Notes under the pieces: model-generated
The model's database searches: none
Seen by the model: the letters and a program-made list of their open reading frames with translations, nothing else
Told to the model about the DNA's origin: nothing
Program-made: the position numbers and the translations under genes
From: Novosphingobium decolorationis
Lineage (GTDB): Bacteria > Pseudomonadota > Alphaproteobacteria > Sphingomonadales > Sphingomonadaceae
Assembly: GCF_018417475.1 (NCBI RefSeq)
Contig: NZ_CP054856.1
Span: 992,001 to 1,056,000 of the forward strand
DNA: 64,000 bases
Direction: 5' to 3'
Part shown: positions 10,069-19,223 of the stretch, piece after piece
Layout of the letters: every line of letters starts with the position of its first letter
Position numbering within the stretch: position 1 is the stretch's first letter

Positions 10069-11364
10069 ATGCGCGTGCCAATCGAGACCGTGGACTGGAA
10101 CAGCCAGCTGGATCTTGCCAGCCACCTTCTGGCGGCGCTCGCCGCGGGATTGCTGGTGGGCATCGAGCGCGGCTGGCGCCAGCGCGAAGCCGCTGATGGC
10201 AGCCGGGTCGCAGGAGTACGCACCTTCGCGCTGATCGGCACCTGCGGGGGCCTCGTCGCAGCGATCTCTCTCGCGGTTTCCGCGATCCTGGGCGCCGTGC
10301 TTCTCAGCGCCCTCCTCGCCCTTCTCATCGGCGCCTTCTTCGTCTCGCGCCGGGCCGCCCCCACTTTCGATGCGACCACGCCCGTCGCCGCCCTGATGAC
10401 GATCGCCCTCGGGCTTCTTGCAGGAGCGGGATACCCCGCCCTTGCGCTGGCCCTGACCGCCATCGCCACGCTTCTCCTCTCGGCCCGGCAGCAGGCCCAT
10501 GCCCTGCTGCGCGCGCTGAGCCCGGAGGAAATGCGCGCGCTGGTGCGCTTTGCGGTCATCGCGGTGGCCGTCCTGCCATTCCTCCCCGACCGCAACATGG
10601 GTCCTTATGCCGCCTGGAACCCGTTCCAGCTCTGGCTCGTCGTGATCCTCATCACCGGCTTCTCGATTGCCGGCTACATCGCGCGGCGCGCCATCGGCGC
10701 CTCGGCCGGGACGCTGACGACGGCGCTCATCGGCGGAGCCTATTCCTCGACCGCGGTCACCGCCGCCTTCGCCAGCCAGCTGCGCAAGGGGAGCGAGGGC
10801 CCGCTCGCAACCGGCATCGCGCTGGCCTCGGCGGTGATGTACCTGCGCGTGCTGATCCTCGCCGCTGTCCTCGCGCCCGACATCCTGATGCGCCTTGCCG
10901 GGCTGCTCGGGCCTGCTCTCCTGGTCGCCTTCCTCGTCTCGGGTCTTGTCTGGCGCCGCGAGACGAGCTCGGGCGCGAGCAGCCCCGCGCAAGGGGGCAA
11001 GCCCTTCGAACTGCTCCCCGCCTTCGGCTTTCTTCTGGCCGTTGCAGGCGCGGCGCTCCTGGTGCGCTGGGCGCAGGACCAGTTCGGCGAAGCGGGCGGA
11101 GGGCTCTCGCTGTTCCTCGCGGGAAGCTTCGACGTCGATGCGGCGATGGTGGCCTATTCCACGCTGCCACAAGGCGCGGTCGCCTCGGCCATTACCTCTC
11201 TCGCACTTGCCGGGACCGTGGCCAGCAACATGGCCTTCAAGACCGTCCTCGTCTTCGTCAACGCAGGTCCTCGCGCCGGGCGCCGCGCCGGGCTGGCGCT
11301 CCTCGCTAGCCTGGCCGTGTTGCTGGTCACGCTGGTTTTGGGCGCAATCCCGCTCCTTCGCTGA
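10069..11364 (+). CDS. MgtC/SapB-family membrane protein with DUF4010 domain
   Basis: 431-residue polytopic inner-membrane protein. The MgtC-type N-terminus carries the family signature around residues 15-60 (LASHLLAALAAGLLVGIERGW, then GVRTFALIGTCGGLVAA). Several further transmembrane helices follow. The C-terminal half is DUF4010-like, with the repeated small-residue helices SAGTLTTALIGGAYSSTAVTAAFASQLR and VASAITSLALAGTVASNMAFKT. True MgtC supports growth at low magnesium by affecting the ATP synthase, but the function of this longer architecture is unknown. It is a single gene facing away from the TPR protein; short direct repeats precede it. Confidence 0.85.
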   Translation: MRVPIETVDWNSQLDLASHLLAALAAGLLVGIERGWRQREAADGSRVAGVRTFALIGTCGGLVAAISLAVSAILGAVLLSALLALLIGAFFVSRRAAPTFDATTPVAALMTIALGLLAGAGYPALALALTAIATLLLSARQQAHALLRALSPEEMRALVRFAVIAVAVLPFLPDRNMGPYAAWNPFQLWLVVILITGFSIAGYIARRAIGASAGTLTTALIGGAYSSTAVTAAFASQLRKGSEGPLATGIALASAVMYLRVLILAAVLAPDILMRLAGLLGPALLVAFLVSGLVWRRETSSGASSPAQGGKPFELLPAFGFLLAVAGAALLVRWAQDQFGEAGGGLSLFLAGSFDVDAAMVAYSTLPQGAVASAITSLALAGTVASNMAFKTVLVFVNAGPRAGRRAGLALLASLAVLLVTLVLGAIPLLR

Positions 11365-11381
11365 ACGGGCCGCGCCCGCCT

Positions 11382-12632
11382 CTAGTCGCGTTCCGCCGGA
11401 TCGCCGATCCAGATCGCGTGGGCATCGAGCCGCAGCCGGGTCAGCGCGCGCATCGCCTCGGCCCGTGCCTGGACTTCCTGGCGCAGGGCGTCGTGGACCT
11501 GCCGCTCGCCCAGAAGCTCGTCCGAGAGGTCTATCTCGCCCGCCTTGTGGCCGATGCGCAGCTTCAGGAGCGCCGCCATCTGCGCCTTCAAGCCCTCGCG
11601 CGCACGTTGCCAGGCCGCGTGCCGATAGCGCGCCTCGGACATGTCCGCCTCGGCCATCCCGGTGACGGCAAAGCGGGTTGCCATGGCATCGGCGCGCGCG
11701 GCGCTGGCCTCAGCCTCCGCCTGATCGGCGAGCGCCCGACGATGCCCGCCGCCCAGAGGCATCTGAAAGAGGACACCGGCGCCCTGCTCCTCGCCGCTGC
11801 GCTCGGAAAAGACGCGAAAGCCCAGCGACGGATCCGCCGTGCGCTCGGCCCGGGCGCGCGCCGCCGAAGCGTCCGCGCCGCCCGCCGCCGCGTCCGCCGC
11901 CGCGATCTCGTGGCTGTGCTCGATCACTTTCTGGCCGAGCGCGGCAATGCCCGCTTCGGGCAGCACCGGCACGGGAACCGAAGGCGCCTCGCCCTCCAGA
12001 GCAAGCGTGGGAAACTGGGCCCTCAGGCGCGTGCGGGCAAGCGCCGCGCGCCCTTCCGACTGCTGGAGGGCGAGCCGCGCCGCGCCCAGGCTCGCTTCGG
12101 CCTGATCGGTCTCGAGCTGGGCCGCATCGCGCAGTTCCACGCGCCGGGACACGGCTTTCAGCAGCGTCTCGTAGTTCGCCACGGCCTGCCGGTCGATGCG
12201 CACTTCCTCGGCCGCGCCCAGCCAGTCCCACCAGCTGTCGTTGAGAAGCGTTGCGGCCTGATGGCGCGCATCCTCGGCCCGGTTCTGGGCCGCGACAATG
12301 CCGTAACTGCCGATCTCCTTGTCGAGCCGCGCCTTGCCGGGAAGACGGAAGGGCCGCATGAGCTGTGCGTCGAACTCGTCGTATGTCCCCTCCCGTGTGA
12401 CCGAGCGGTTCATGTAACTGCCCTGGAAGGTCACTTCATGGCTGCCGCGCGCAAGCGCGCGGGCCTGGGCCTGCGCGGCTCCGCTGCGGGCCTGCGCGGC
12501 CTGGACCGAGGGGTGTGCATCGAGCGCGGCCTGGACCTGGGCGAGGTCGGGCAGGCCTGCCTCCTGCGCGTGGCCCCCTGGTGCAGCCAGGGTCAGGACC
12601 AGCGCAGCGGTCATGGTAAGACGCTTACGCAT
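11382..12632 (-). CDS. czcC: TolC/CzcC-family outer-membrane efflux channel
   Basis: 416-residue outer-membrane component of a tripartite metal efflux pump. The ATG at 12632 begins MRKRLTMTAALVLTLAAPGGHAQ, a Sec signal peptide. The rest is Ala/Arg/Glu-rich, heptad-like helix characteristic of OEP repeats, for example AQAQARALARGSHEVTFQGSYMNRSVT and ASAARADAMATRFAVTGMAEADMSEARYRHAAWQRA. It overlaps the end of the RND gene by 8 bp and is last in a czcB-czcA-czcC operon. The order differs from the textbook czcCBA, so the pump name is by family, not by measured metal. Confidence 0.85.
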   Translation of the reverse strand: MRKRLTMTAALVLTLAAPGGHAQEAGLPDLAQVQAALDAHPSVQAAQARSGAAQAQARALARGSHEVTFQGSYMNRSVTREGTYDEFDAQLMRPFRLPGKARLDKEIGSYGIVAAQNRAEDARHQAATLLNDSWWDWLGAAEEVRIDRQAVANYETLLKAVSRRVELRDAAQLETDQAEASLGAARLALQQSEGRAALARTRLRAQFPTLALEGEAPSVPVPVLPEAGIAALGQKVIEHSHEIAAADAAAGGADASAARARAERTADPSLGFRVFSERSGEEQGAGVLFQMPLGGGHRRALADQAEAEASAARADAMATRFAVTGMAEADMSEARYRHAAWQRAREGLKAQMAALLKLRIGHKAGEIDLSDELLGERQVHDALRQEVQARAEAMRALTRLRLDAHAIWIGDPAERD

Positions 12633-15600
12633 GGGCGTTCTCCTCCTCTTCGGCGCGGCTCTCGGCACGGTTCTCCCCGAAGCGTTCGTAGAGCATGGGC
12701 AGGAGAATCAGCGTCAGCAGCGTGGAGGAGACGAGCCCGCCGATGACAACGATGGCGAGCGGCTTCTGGATCTCCGAACCCGGACCACTGGCAAAGAGCA
12801 GCGGAACAAGACCGAAAGCCGCAATCGTCGCGGTCATAAGAACGGGGCGCAGGCGCCGCTCCGCACCGCGCCGGACGGCCTCGGCGAGAGGCACGCCCTC
12901 CTCGCGCAGTTGCCGGAAGTAGCTGACCATGACGAGCCCGTTCAGCACCGCGATACCGAGCAGGGCGATGAAGCCGACCGAGGCGGGCACCGAGAGATAC
13001 TCGCCCGAGAGCGCAAGCGAGACCATGCCGCCCACCACCGCGAAGGGGATCATCGCCAGGATCAGCAGCGAAGCGCGCAGCGAATGGAGCGTCGCGTAGA
13101 GAACCACGAAGATCATCACCAGCGAGATCGGCAGCACCACCATCAGCCGGGCCGAAGCGCGCTGCTGGTTCTCGAACTGGCCGCCCCAGACGATGCGGTA
13201 GCCCTGGGGAAGCGGTACGTTCTGCGCGATATCGGCCTTGGCCTCCTCGACATAGCCGACAAGGTCGCGGCCCGAGACGAAGGCCTGGACAAGCGCGAAG
13301 CGCGAGCCGTTCTCATGCTCCAGCTTCACCGGCCCCTCGACACGGGCGACGTGCGCGACATCGCTCGCTCGCACGAGATGGCCGCTGGGGGAGCGGTAGA
13401 GCGTGTCGGCAAATGTCTGCGCGGTCAGCCCCTCGCCTTCGCCGCGAATGACAATGGGGACACGGCGGATGCCTTGCGCGACCACGCCCGCGTGCACGCC
13501 CTCGATCTGGGCGCGCATGGCGTCCTGCAGGTCGCTCACCGGCATGCCGACGCGCCCCGCCTCGACGCGGTCGACGGCAAGCTGGAGGTAGTCGACGCTG
13601 TCGTTCGCGACCGTCATCGCCTCGCTGGTCCCGCGGATGGCTTCGAGGCGCCCCTGGATGGCGCCCGCAATGCGCGAGAGCTCGGCCAGGTCCGGCCCGA
13701 AGACCTTGATCGCAAGGTCCCCGCGCGAGCCGGTGAGCATTTCGGAGATGCGCATGTCGATGGGCTGAGTGAAGCTGGGCTCGATGCCGGGCAGCGCGGA
13801 AAGCGCGGTGCGGATCTCGCCGATGAGCCACTCCTTGTCGGCCACGCGCCATTCCTCGCGCGGGGCAAGTTCCAGGAAGGTGTCGGTCTCGTTGGGGCTC
13901 ATCGGGTCGAGACCCAGCTCGTCCGAGCCCACGCGGGCAATCGCCGCGCGCACTTCGGGCACCTTTTCGAGGATCACCCGCTGCGCCTTCATGTCGCCCT
14001 CGACGCTGTGTTCGAGCGAGATCGAGGGCAGCTTGGTCAGCTGCACGATGACCGAGCCTTCGTCCATCGTCGGCAGGAAGGTCTTGCCGGTCAGGCTATA
14101 GGCAAAGACGGTGACCACGAGCGAGAGCCCCGCCACCCCGTAAACCAGCCGCCGCCGCGCGAAGGCGCCTGCCAGCAGGCCATGGTAGCGCGGGCTGAGC
14201 TTGCGCATCAGCCAGGGTTCGTGCGCATGCCCCTCGGCATTCACCTTGAGGACGAAATAGGCAAGCACCGGCACCAGCGTCAGCGAGAGCACCAGCGCGG
14301 ACAGCAGCGCGAGCACGATGGTCATGGCGACGGGCGCGAAAAGCTTGCCTTCCAGGCCTTGCAGCGTGAGGAGCGGCAGGAAGACCAGCGCGATGATCGC
14401 CATGCCCGAGGCGACCGGCTTGGCCACTTCGGCAGACGCGACGAGCACGTTGAAAAGCTTGCCGTTCTTGGCATGCTTCGGGTCGGAAAGCCGCTCCACC
14501 ACGTTCTCGACGACAACGACCGCGCCATCCACCAGCATGCCCACCGCGATCGCGATGCCGCCAAGGCTCATGAGGTTGGCGGTGAGGCCGATCGCGCGCA
14601 TGAAGATGAAGGTGAGGAGCACCGCCATGGGCAGCGCCAGCGCCACGATCAGCGAGGCACGCACATCGCCCAGGAACAGGAGGAGGAGAATGACGACCAG
14701 GATGGTTGCCTCCAGCAGCGCCTTTTCGACCGTCCCGACGGCCCGTTCGATGAGGTCCGAACGGTCGTAGAAGACCGCCACCTTCATGCCCTCGGGAAGG
14801 CTCGGCTGAAGTTCCTCGAAGCGCGCCTTCACACCGTCGACAACCTGCGCCGCGTCGGCCCCGCGAAGACCGATGACAAGGCCTTCCACCGCCTCGCCCG
14901 TGCCGTTCTTGCTGACCGCGCCGTAGCGGGTCAGGCTGCCGGTGCGCACATCGGCGACATCGCTCACGCGCACCACGCGCTGCCCGTCGCTGCGCACGAC
15001 CACGGCGGCGAGATCGTCCAGCGTCTCCACCCGCGCGGTGGAGCGCACGATCAGCGCCTCCTCGCCCGTATCGAGGCGGCCCGCGCCATCGTTGCGGTTG
15101 GACGCCTCGACGGCCTCGGCAAGATCCGAAATGGTGAGCCCGGCCGCGGCCAGCGCGCTCATGTCCGGCGCAACCTCGAACGTCTCGACCCGGCCGCCCA
15201 GCGCGTTGACGTCGGCAACGCCGGGCACCGTGCGCAATGCCGGGCGGATCACCCAGTCAAGCGTGCGGCGCTTCTCGGCGAGGCTCTGCGGCCCCTCCAG
15301 CGTAAACATGTACATGTCCGAGAGCGGCGTGGAGATCGGCGCCATCCCACCCGACACGTTCTCGGGCAGGTCGCCCATGATGCCGTTCAGCCGCTCGGCC
15401 ACCTGCGTGCGCGCCCAGTAGATGTCGGCGCTGTCGTCGAAGTCGATGGTGATGTCGGCGATGGCGTACTTGGCGACCGAGCGCAGGGTGGCCTGGCTCG
15501 GAATGCCCAGCATCTCCATCTCGATAGGCGTGATGACCCGGCTTTCGACCTCCTCGGGCGTCATGCCCGGCGCTTTCATGATGATCTTGACCTGCGTGCT

Positions 15601-15729
15601 GGAGATGTCAGGAAAGGCATCGATAGGCAGGCGCAGGAACGACCAGGTGCCGAGCCCGGCCAGCGCTATTGCAAGCGCGAGCATGGCAAGTCGCCAGGCC
15701 AGCGCCCGTTCGACGAGGGTGCGCAACAT
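12625..15729 (-). CDS. czcA: HME-type RND heavy-metal efflux pump (CzcA/CusA family)
   Basis: 1034-residue inner-membrane proton/metal antiporter. The N-terminal helix MLRTLVERALAWRLAMLALAIAL is followed by the first periplasmic domain. TM4 carries VDGAVVVVENVVERL near residue 395 with the conserved proton-relay Asp and Glu; the first Asp of the CzcA DFG...D...E pattern is replaced by Ala, as in several other HME subgroups. The C-terminal signature RRGAERRLRPVLMTATIAAFGLVPL is typical of CzcA/CusA. Substrate (Zn/Co/Cd or Cu/Ag) cannot be decided. It starts 4 nt after the adaptor gene stop and overlaps the TolC gene, so all three are co-transcribed. Confidence 0.93.
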   Translation of the reverse strand: MLRTLVERALAWRLAMLALAIALAGLGTWSFLRLPIDAFPDISSTQVKIIMKAPGMTPEEVESRVITPIEMEMLGIPSQATLRSVAKYAIADITIDFDDSADIYWARTQVAERLNGIMGDLPENVSGGMAPISTPLSDMYMFTLEGPQSLAEKRRTLDWVIRPALRTVPGVADVNALGGRVETFEVAPDMSALAAAGLTISDLAEAVEASNRNDGAGRLDTGEEALIVRSTARVETLDDLAAVVVRSDGQRVVRVSDVADVRTGSLTRYGAVSKNGTGEAVEGLVIGLRGADAAQVVDGVKARFEELQPSLPEGMKVAVFYDRSDLIERAVGTVEKALLEATILVVILLLLFLGDVRASLIVALALPMAVLLTFIFMRAIGLTANLMSLGGIAIAVGMLVDGAVVVVENVVERLSDPKHAKNGKLFNVLVASAEVAKPVASGMAIIALVFLPLLTLQGLEGKLFAPVAMTIVLALLSALVLSLTLVPVLAYFVLKVNAEGHAHEPWLMRKLSPRYHGLLAGAFARRRLVYGVAGLSLVVTVFAYSLTGKTFLPTMDEGSVIVQLTKLPSISLEHSVEGDMKAQRVILEKVPEVRAAIARVGSDELGLDPMSPNETDTFLELAPREEWRVADKEWLIGEIRTALSALPGIEPSFTQPIDMRISEMLTGSRGDLAIKVFGPDLAELSRIAGAIQGRLEAIRGTSEAMTVANDSVDYLQLAVDRVEAGRVGMPVSDLQDAMRAQIEGVHAGVVAQGIRRVPIVIRGEGEGLTAQTFADTLYRSPSGHLVRASDVAHVARVEGPVKLEHENGSRFALVQAFVSGRDLVGYVEEAKADIAQNVPLPQGYRIVWGGQFENQQRASARLMVVLPISLVMIFVVLYATLHSLRASLLILAMIPFAVVGGMVSLALSGEYLSVPASVGFIALLGIAVLNGLVMVSYFRQLREEGVPLAEAVRRGAERRLRPVLMTATIAAFGLVPLLFASGPGSEIQKPLAIVVIGGLVSSTLLTLILLPMLYERFGENRAESRAEEEENAHA

Positions 15730-15733
15730 GGCC

Positions 15734-16852
15734 TTACTGCTCCGCCAGAAGGGACTTGAGTTCGGCCACGCCGTGCGTCGCGACCTGTTCTCCGGCCTTC
15801 AGCCCCTCGGCCACGAGGGCACGCCCACCGGCCTCGGCGACCAGTTGCACATCACGGCGCACGAAACGACCCTTCTGCGCTACGAAGACGACGTCCGCCT
15901 CGCCGATCCGGGTAACGGCGGACACGGGGACGGAGACCCCCTCTCCCGCGCCGCCGGGATCGCGGATAACCGCCATGACCCCGCGCCCGGGCACCAGGCC
16001 AGTCGTATCGTCCAGCCGCGCCTTGGCCAGGATCGAGCGTGTCTGGGGATCGAGCGAGGCGCCAACCGACACGATGCGTCCGGTAATCGGCAGACCTTCC
16101 CCACCGCGCACAGCCACTTCGACGTCCATTCCGGGACGCACCTTGCCCGCCAGCCGCTCGGGCAACTGGAGATCGAGGGTCAACGCCGCCGTATTCTCGA
16201 TGACGAAGGGGGCCTCGTCGCCGCCGACACCGCCGCCGGTTTCCACGCCGACATGGGCGACGCGCCCGGCAATCGGCGCGCGCAAGGTCACGGTGCCATC
16301 CGCCCCAGCCCCGGCGAGCGCGAGGAGACGCTGGTTTTCCGAGACGGTTGCCTGCGACTGGCGCAGGCTGGCCCGCGCCTCGTCCGCGCGGGCTCCGGCC
16401 ACGACGCCTTCCTTGGCGAGTGTTTCCAGCCGCTGCGCCCGCGCCCGTTCAAGCGCGAGATCCGCGCGGGCGCGCTGCAAGGCCGCGCTGAACTGGACCG
16501 CATCGGCCGCGCGCACCACCGCGAGCGGCGCCCCGCGCGCGACATTCTCGCCTTCGAGCACGAAGAGCTGCGCGACCGTGCCGGTGAACGGCGTCGTCAC
16601 GGCAACTTTCGCCTGCGGCGGGAGCGTCACCTGCGCCGGGACCGTCCCCAGCGGCACCCCCTCGGCGCGCACGGCCGCCTCGGTCCGAACCCCCAGCGCC
16701 TTGACCTGCGCGGCACTCAGGGCACCCGCAGGGCCATCCTGCGCCGCCTCGGAGCGCTCCTCGACCCGGGAGTCCGGGCGCAAGGCGAAATAGACACCGC
16801 CCGCAAGGGCAAGCGCGGCGGCGGCGAGGCCGGCAAGAGTGGTCCTGTTCAT
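15734..16852 (-). CDS. czcB: RND efflux periplasmic adaptor (membrane fusion protein)
   Basis: 372-residue adaptor linking the RND pump to the outer-membrane channel. An N-terminal signal/anchor helix (TTLAGLAAAALALAGGVYFAL) precedes a split barrel-sandwich hybrid domain (VTTPFTGTVAQLFVLEGENVARGAPLAVV ... VTLRAPIAGRVAHVGVETGGGVG). Between its halves runs an Ala/Arg/Glu coiled-coil hairpin at about residues 120-170. Beta-barrel and membrane-proximal domains complete it. No His-rich metal-binding tail is present. It is the first gene of the efflux operon and faces the response regulator across a 115-bp divergent promoter region. Confidence 0.9.
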   Translation of the reverse strand: MNRTTLAGLAAAALALAGGVYFALRPDSRVEERSEAAQDGPAGALSAAQVKALGVRTEAAVRAEGVPLGTVPAQVTLPPQAKVAVTTPFTGTVAQLFVLEGENVARGAPLAVVRAADAVQFSAALQRARADLALERARAQRLETLAKEGVVAGARADEARASLRQSQATVSENQRLLALAGAGADGTVTLRAPIAGRVAHVGVETGGGVGGDEAPFVIENTAALTLDLQLPERLAGKVRPGMDVEVAVRGGEGLPITGRIVSVGASLDPQTRSILAKARLDDTTGLVPGRGVMAVIRDPGGAGEGVSVPVSAVTRIGEADVVFVAQKGRFVRRDVQLVAEAGGRALVAEGLKAGEQVATHGVAELKSLLAEQ

Positions 16853-16876
16853 GGTCTCCTGAAATGCGCCTCCAAC

Positions 16877-16914
16877 CTGACAGGACCCTGTCAGTTTCGC
16901 GGCGTATTGACAGG
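16877..16914. promoter_or_regulatory. Palindromic operator candidate between efflux operon and two-component genes
   Basis: CTGACAGG-AC-CCTGTCAG is a perfect 8-2-8 inverted repeat at 16877-16894. A third half-site, TTGACAGG, lies at 16907-16914, in the same orientation as the left arm and 30 bp from it. The element lies centrally in the 115-bp divergent region, where it could control both the pump and the regulator gene. The adjacent OmpR-type response regulator is the obvious candidate ligand; this is inference. Confidence 0.6.
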
Positions 16915-16967
16915 TTCACGAGGACAGGCCGATGAGGCCGTAGCCCAGCCAAGGGAGAACAGCGGCC

Positions 16968-17633
16968 ATGCGCGCACTTCTGGTGGAAGACGATGACCAA
17001 CTGAGCGAGCGCCTGTCCGGACGGTTGCGCTCGGCTGGCTTTGCCGTGGATGTTGCGCGCTCGCGCAGCGAGGGCGAGGACTGGCCGGACATGGACAAGA
17101 TTGCGGTCATCATCCTCGACCTGGGCCTTCCCGACGGTTCGGGCATGGAGCTTCTCGACTACTGGCGCCGCCGCAAGGTGACCTGCCCGATCCTGATCCT
17201 GACCGCGCGCGGCAGCTGGCAGGACAAGGTCGCCGGCCTCAATGCCGGCGCGGACGACTTCGTGGTCAAGCCGGTACGCTTCGAGGAACTGCTCGCCCGC
17301 CTCCACGCGCTCCTGCGGCGCGAGAATGGCGCGCGCGAAACCTGGCTGGAGGACAGCGGCATCCGTATCGATCCGGTCGGCCGCGTGGTGGAATGCGACG
17401 GGGAGCCGCTTGCGCTGAGCAAACAGGAATTCCGCCTGCTCAGCCTGTTCGTGCGCCGTTCAGGCCAGATCCTCTCGCAGGCCGATATCGGCGAACACCT
17501 TTACGATCTGTCCAGCCATTACGATCTCAACTCGGTCGAGGTCCTGGTCTCGCGCCTGCGCCGCAAGATCGGCAAGATCGGCAAGAGCCGCATTCACACC
17601 ATGCGCGGGCTTGGCTACAGGTTCGGCGCATGA
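16968..17633 (+). CDS. OmpR/PhoP-family response regulator
   Basis: 221-residue DNA-binding response regulator. Receiver domain at 1-115 with acidic pocket Glu7-Asp8-Asp9, phospho-acceptor Asp51 (IILDLGLPDGSG), Thr79 and Lys101 (VVKP). A winged-helix trans_reg_C domain follows, with LSKQEFRLLSLFVRRSG and LNSVEVLVSRLRRKIGK. The stop overlaps the histidine-kinase start as ATGA, indicating translational coupling. It is divergent from the efflux operon, so metal-responsive control of the pump is the natural inference. Confidence 0.93.
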   Translation: MRALLVEDDDQLSERLSGRLRSAGFAVDVARSRSEGEDWPDMDKIAVIILDLGLPDGSGMELLDYWRRRKVTCPILILTARGSWQDKVAGLNAGADDFVVKPVRFEELLARLHALLRRENGARETWLEDSGIRIDPVGRVVECDGEPLALSKQEFRLLSLFVRRSGQILSQADIGEHLYDLSSHYDLNSVEVLVSRLRRKIGKIGKSRIHTMRGLGYRFGA

Positions 17634-19051
17634 GCCACTCCCCCGCCTGCACCACCGCGCACACCCCGAGGCGCGGGCGCTGGAACTGGCGCTCGCTGCG
17701 GGTTCGCCTGCTCCTCGCCTCGCTGGCCTGGATCGCGCTTGGCATCGCCGGGATCTGGTATTCGGCGACCCGCCTCTTCGCCAAGCACGTCGAGCAGAAC
17801 TACCACGATGAACTCCAGGTCCACGTCCGGGAACTGGGCCGCCTTGTGCGGATCGAGCCCGACGGCACCATCCGGCTCGACCGTCCGCTGTCCGATCCGC
17901 GCTTCGCGGTGCCCGATGGCGGCTTCTACTGGCAGGTCAGCCTGGACGGCTATCCGCCGCTGCGCTCGGCCTCGCTCACCCACGGCGAGCTCGACACCTC
18001 CATCGCGCATGACAGTTCGATCCACCACCACGTCGAGAGCGGCCCCACGGGCCCCACCATCACTTACGGCTTCGTGCGCAAGGCCAAGGGGGTGGGCGAT
18101 GTCCATTACGTGATCGCCACCGATGAGCGCATCCTTGACGACATCATCGCCCGTTTCGACCACGAGCTGCGGCTGTGGCTGGGGCTGCTCGCCGCGCTGC
18201 TGGGCACGACCGGCGTCGTGTATGTCGCCGTCGGCCTGCGTCCGCTCGACCGGCTGGGCGCGGCCAGCGCGCGGCTGCGCGAGGGCTCGGCCGCACGCCT
18301 GGAAGGGACCTACCCCACCGAAATCGCCCCGCTTGTCTCGGACCTCAACGTCTTTATCGAGCACAGCCAGGGCGCGGTCGAGCGCGCGCGGCTGGAGGCG
18401 GGCAACCTCGCCCATTCGCTGCGTACCCCGCTTGCGGTGATGACCGACGAGGCCGAACGCCTCAGCCACGATCCGGCGACGCAGGCGGCAGGCGCAACGC
18501 TGCTGGAGCAGAGCCGGATCATGGTCCAGCAGATCGAGTATCAGCTCGCCCGCGCCCGCGCGACGGCCAGCGCACGGCGTCCCGGAACAGTAAGCCGCAT
18601 CGGCAAGGTCCTCCCTCCGCTGGTCAGCGCGATGCAGCGGCTGCACCGCGACACGGCCTTCTCCGTCGCCATGTCCGAGCAGACCGACCTTGCCCTCCCG
18701 GTCGACCCGGTGGACCTTTCCGAGCTGCTCGCGATCCTGCTCGACAACGCGGGCAAGTGGGCTGCGCGCAAGGTCTTCGTCGCCGTCGAGCAACGGGGTA
18801 CGGCGACGGGAAGCCTGCTCGTGGTGCGCATCCTGGACGATGGCCCGGGCCTCACGCCCGAACAGATCGCGCAGGCCTTCGAAATCGGCTCGCGCTTCGA
18901 TCCGGCCATGGCGGGCTCTGGCCTTGGCCTTGCCATCGCACGCGACATCGCCGGGGCCTATGGCCTGGACCTTGCCCTTTCCCCGCGCAGCGATGCCCCG
19001 AGCGGCCTCGAAGCGCGCGTGGAAATTCCCGTCCCGGGCGACACCGACTGA
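17630..19051 (+). CDS. PhoQ-like sensor histidine kinase with His-rich sensor loop
   Basis: 473-residue inner-membrane sensor kinase. TM1 about 25-46, TM2 about 182-203, with a 135-residue periplasmic sensor between them. HAMP-like segment, then H-box AHSLRTPLAV with phospho-acceptor His262; the residue after His is Ser rather than Glu, as in PhoQ (HSLKTPL). N-box LLDNAGKWAARK, G1 DDGPGL and G2 GSGLGLAIARD are intact. The sensor contains AHDSSIHHHVES (His127, His132-134), a plausible metal-binding cluster. The longer reading frame beginning at 17393 runs through the regulator gene, so the ATG at 17630 is preferred. Confidence 0.92.
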   Translation: MSHSPACTTAHTPRRGRWNWRSLRVRLLLASLAWIALGIAGIWYSATRLFAKHVEQNYHDELQVHVRELGRLVRIEPDGTIRLDRPLSDPRFAVPDGGFYWQVSLDGYPPLRSASLTHGELDTSIAHDSSIHHHVESGPTGPTITYGFVRKAKGVGDVHYVIATDERILDDIIARFDHELRLWLGLLAALLGTTGVVYVAVGLRPLDRLGAASARLREGSAARLEGTYPTEIAPLVSDLNVFIEHSQGAVERARLEAGNLAHSLRTPLAVMTDEAERLSHDPATQAAGATLLEQSRIMVQQIEYQLARARATASARRPGTVSRIGKVLPPLVSAMQRLHRDTAFSVAMSEQTDLALPVDPVDLSELLAILLDNAGKWAARKVFVAVEQRGTATGSLLVVRILDDGPGLTPEQIAQAFEIGSRFDPAMAGSGLGLAIARDIAGAYGLDLALSPRSDAPSGLEARVEIPVPGDTD

Positions 19052-19122
19052 CGCAGGCCTGCCTGTCCGGGGGCGGGACACTGCGCGTCTTGTCGCGCAT
19101 TTCCCCGCCCCATTGACCTGAG

Positions 19123-19184
19123 AACGGCGGAGCAATATTCGACCACGCTAGCGGCGGGATAGTCCTGCTGCGGGCGGCGTAAAA
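19123..19184 (+). repeat. Left-end multiple terminal repeats of the IS
   Basis: Contains AACGGCGGAGCAA (19123-19135) and GGGCGGCGTAAAA (19172-19184), both repeated as exact complements at the right end. Multiple repeats at each end are typical IstA binding sites in IS21 elements. Confidence 0.75.
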
Positions 19185-19223
19185 GTCGTCCACCTTGAAG
19201 CCTTTCTGCCAAGTCAGGGAGGT

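Noticed and set aside
12613..15759. A 1048-codon plus-strand open frame opposite the RND pump gene
   Set aside because: It is a GC-rich antisense shadow: Arg/His/Asp/Gly-rich with no recognisable domain, while the minus strand encodes a full CzcA/CusA protein.
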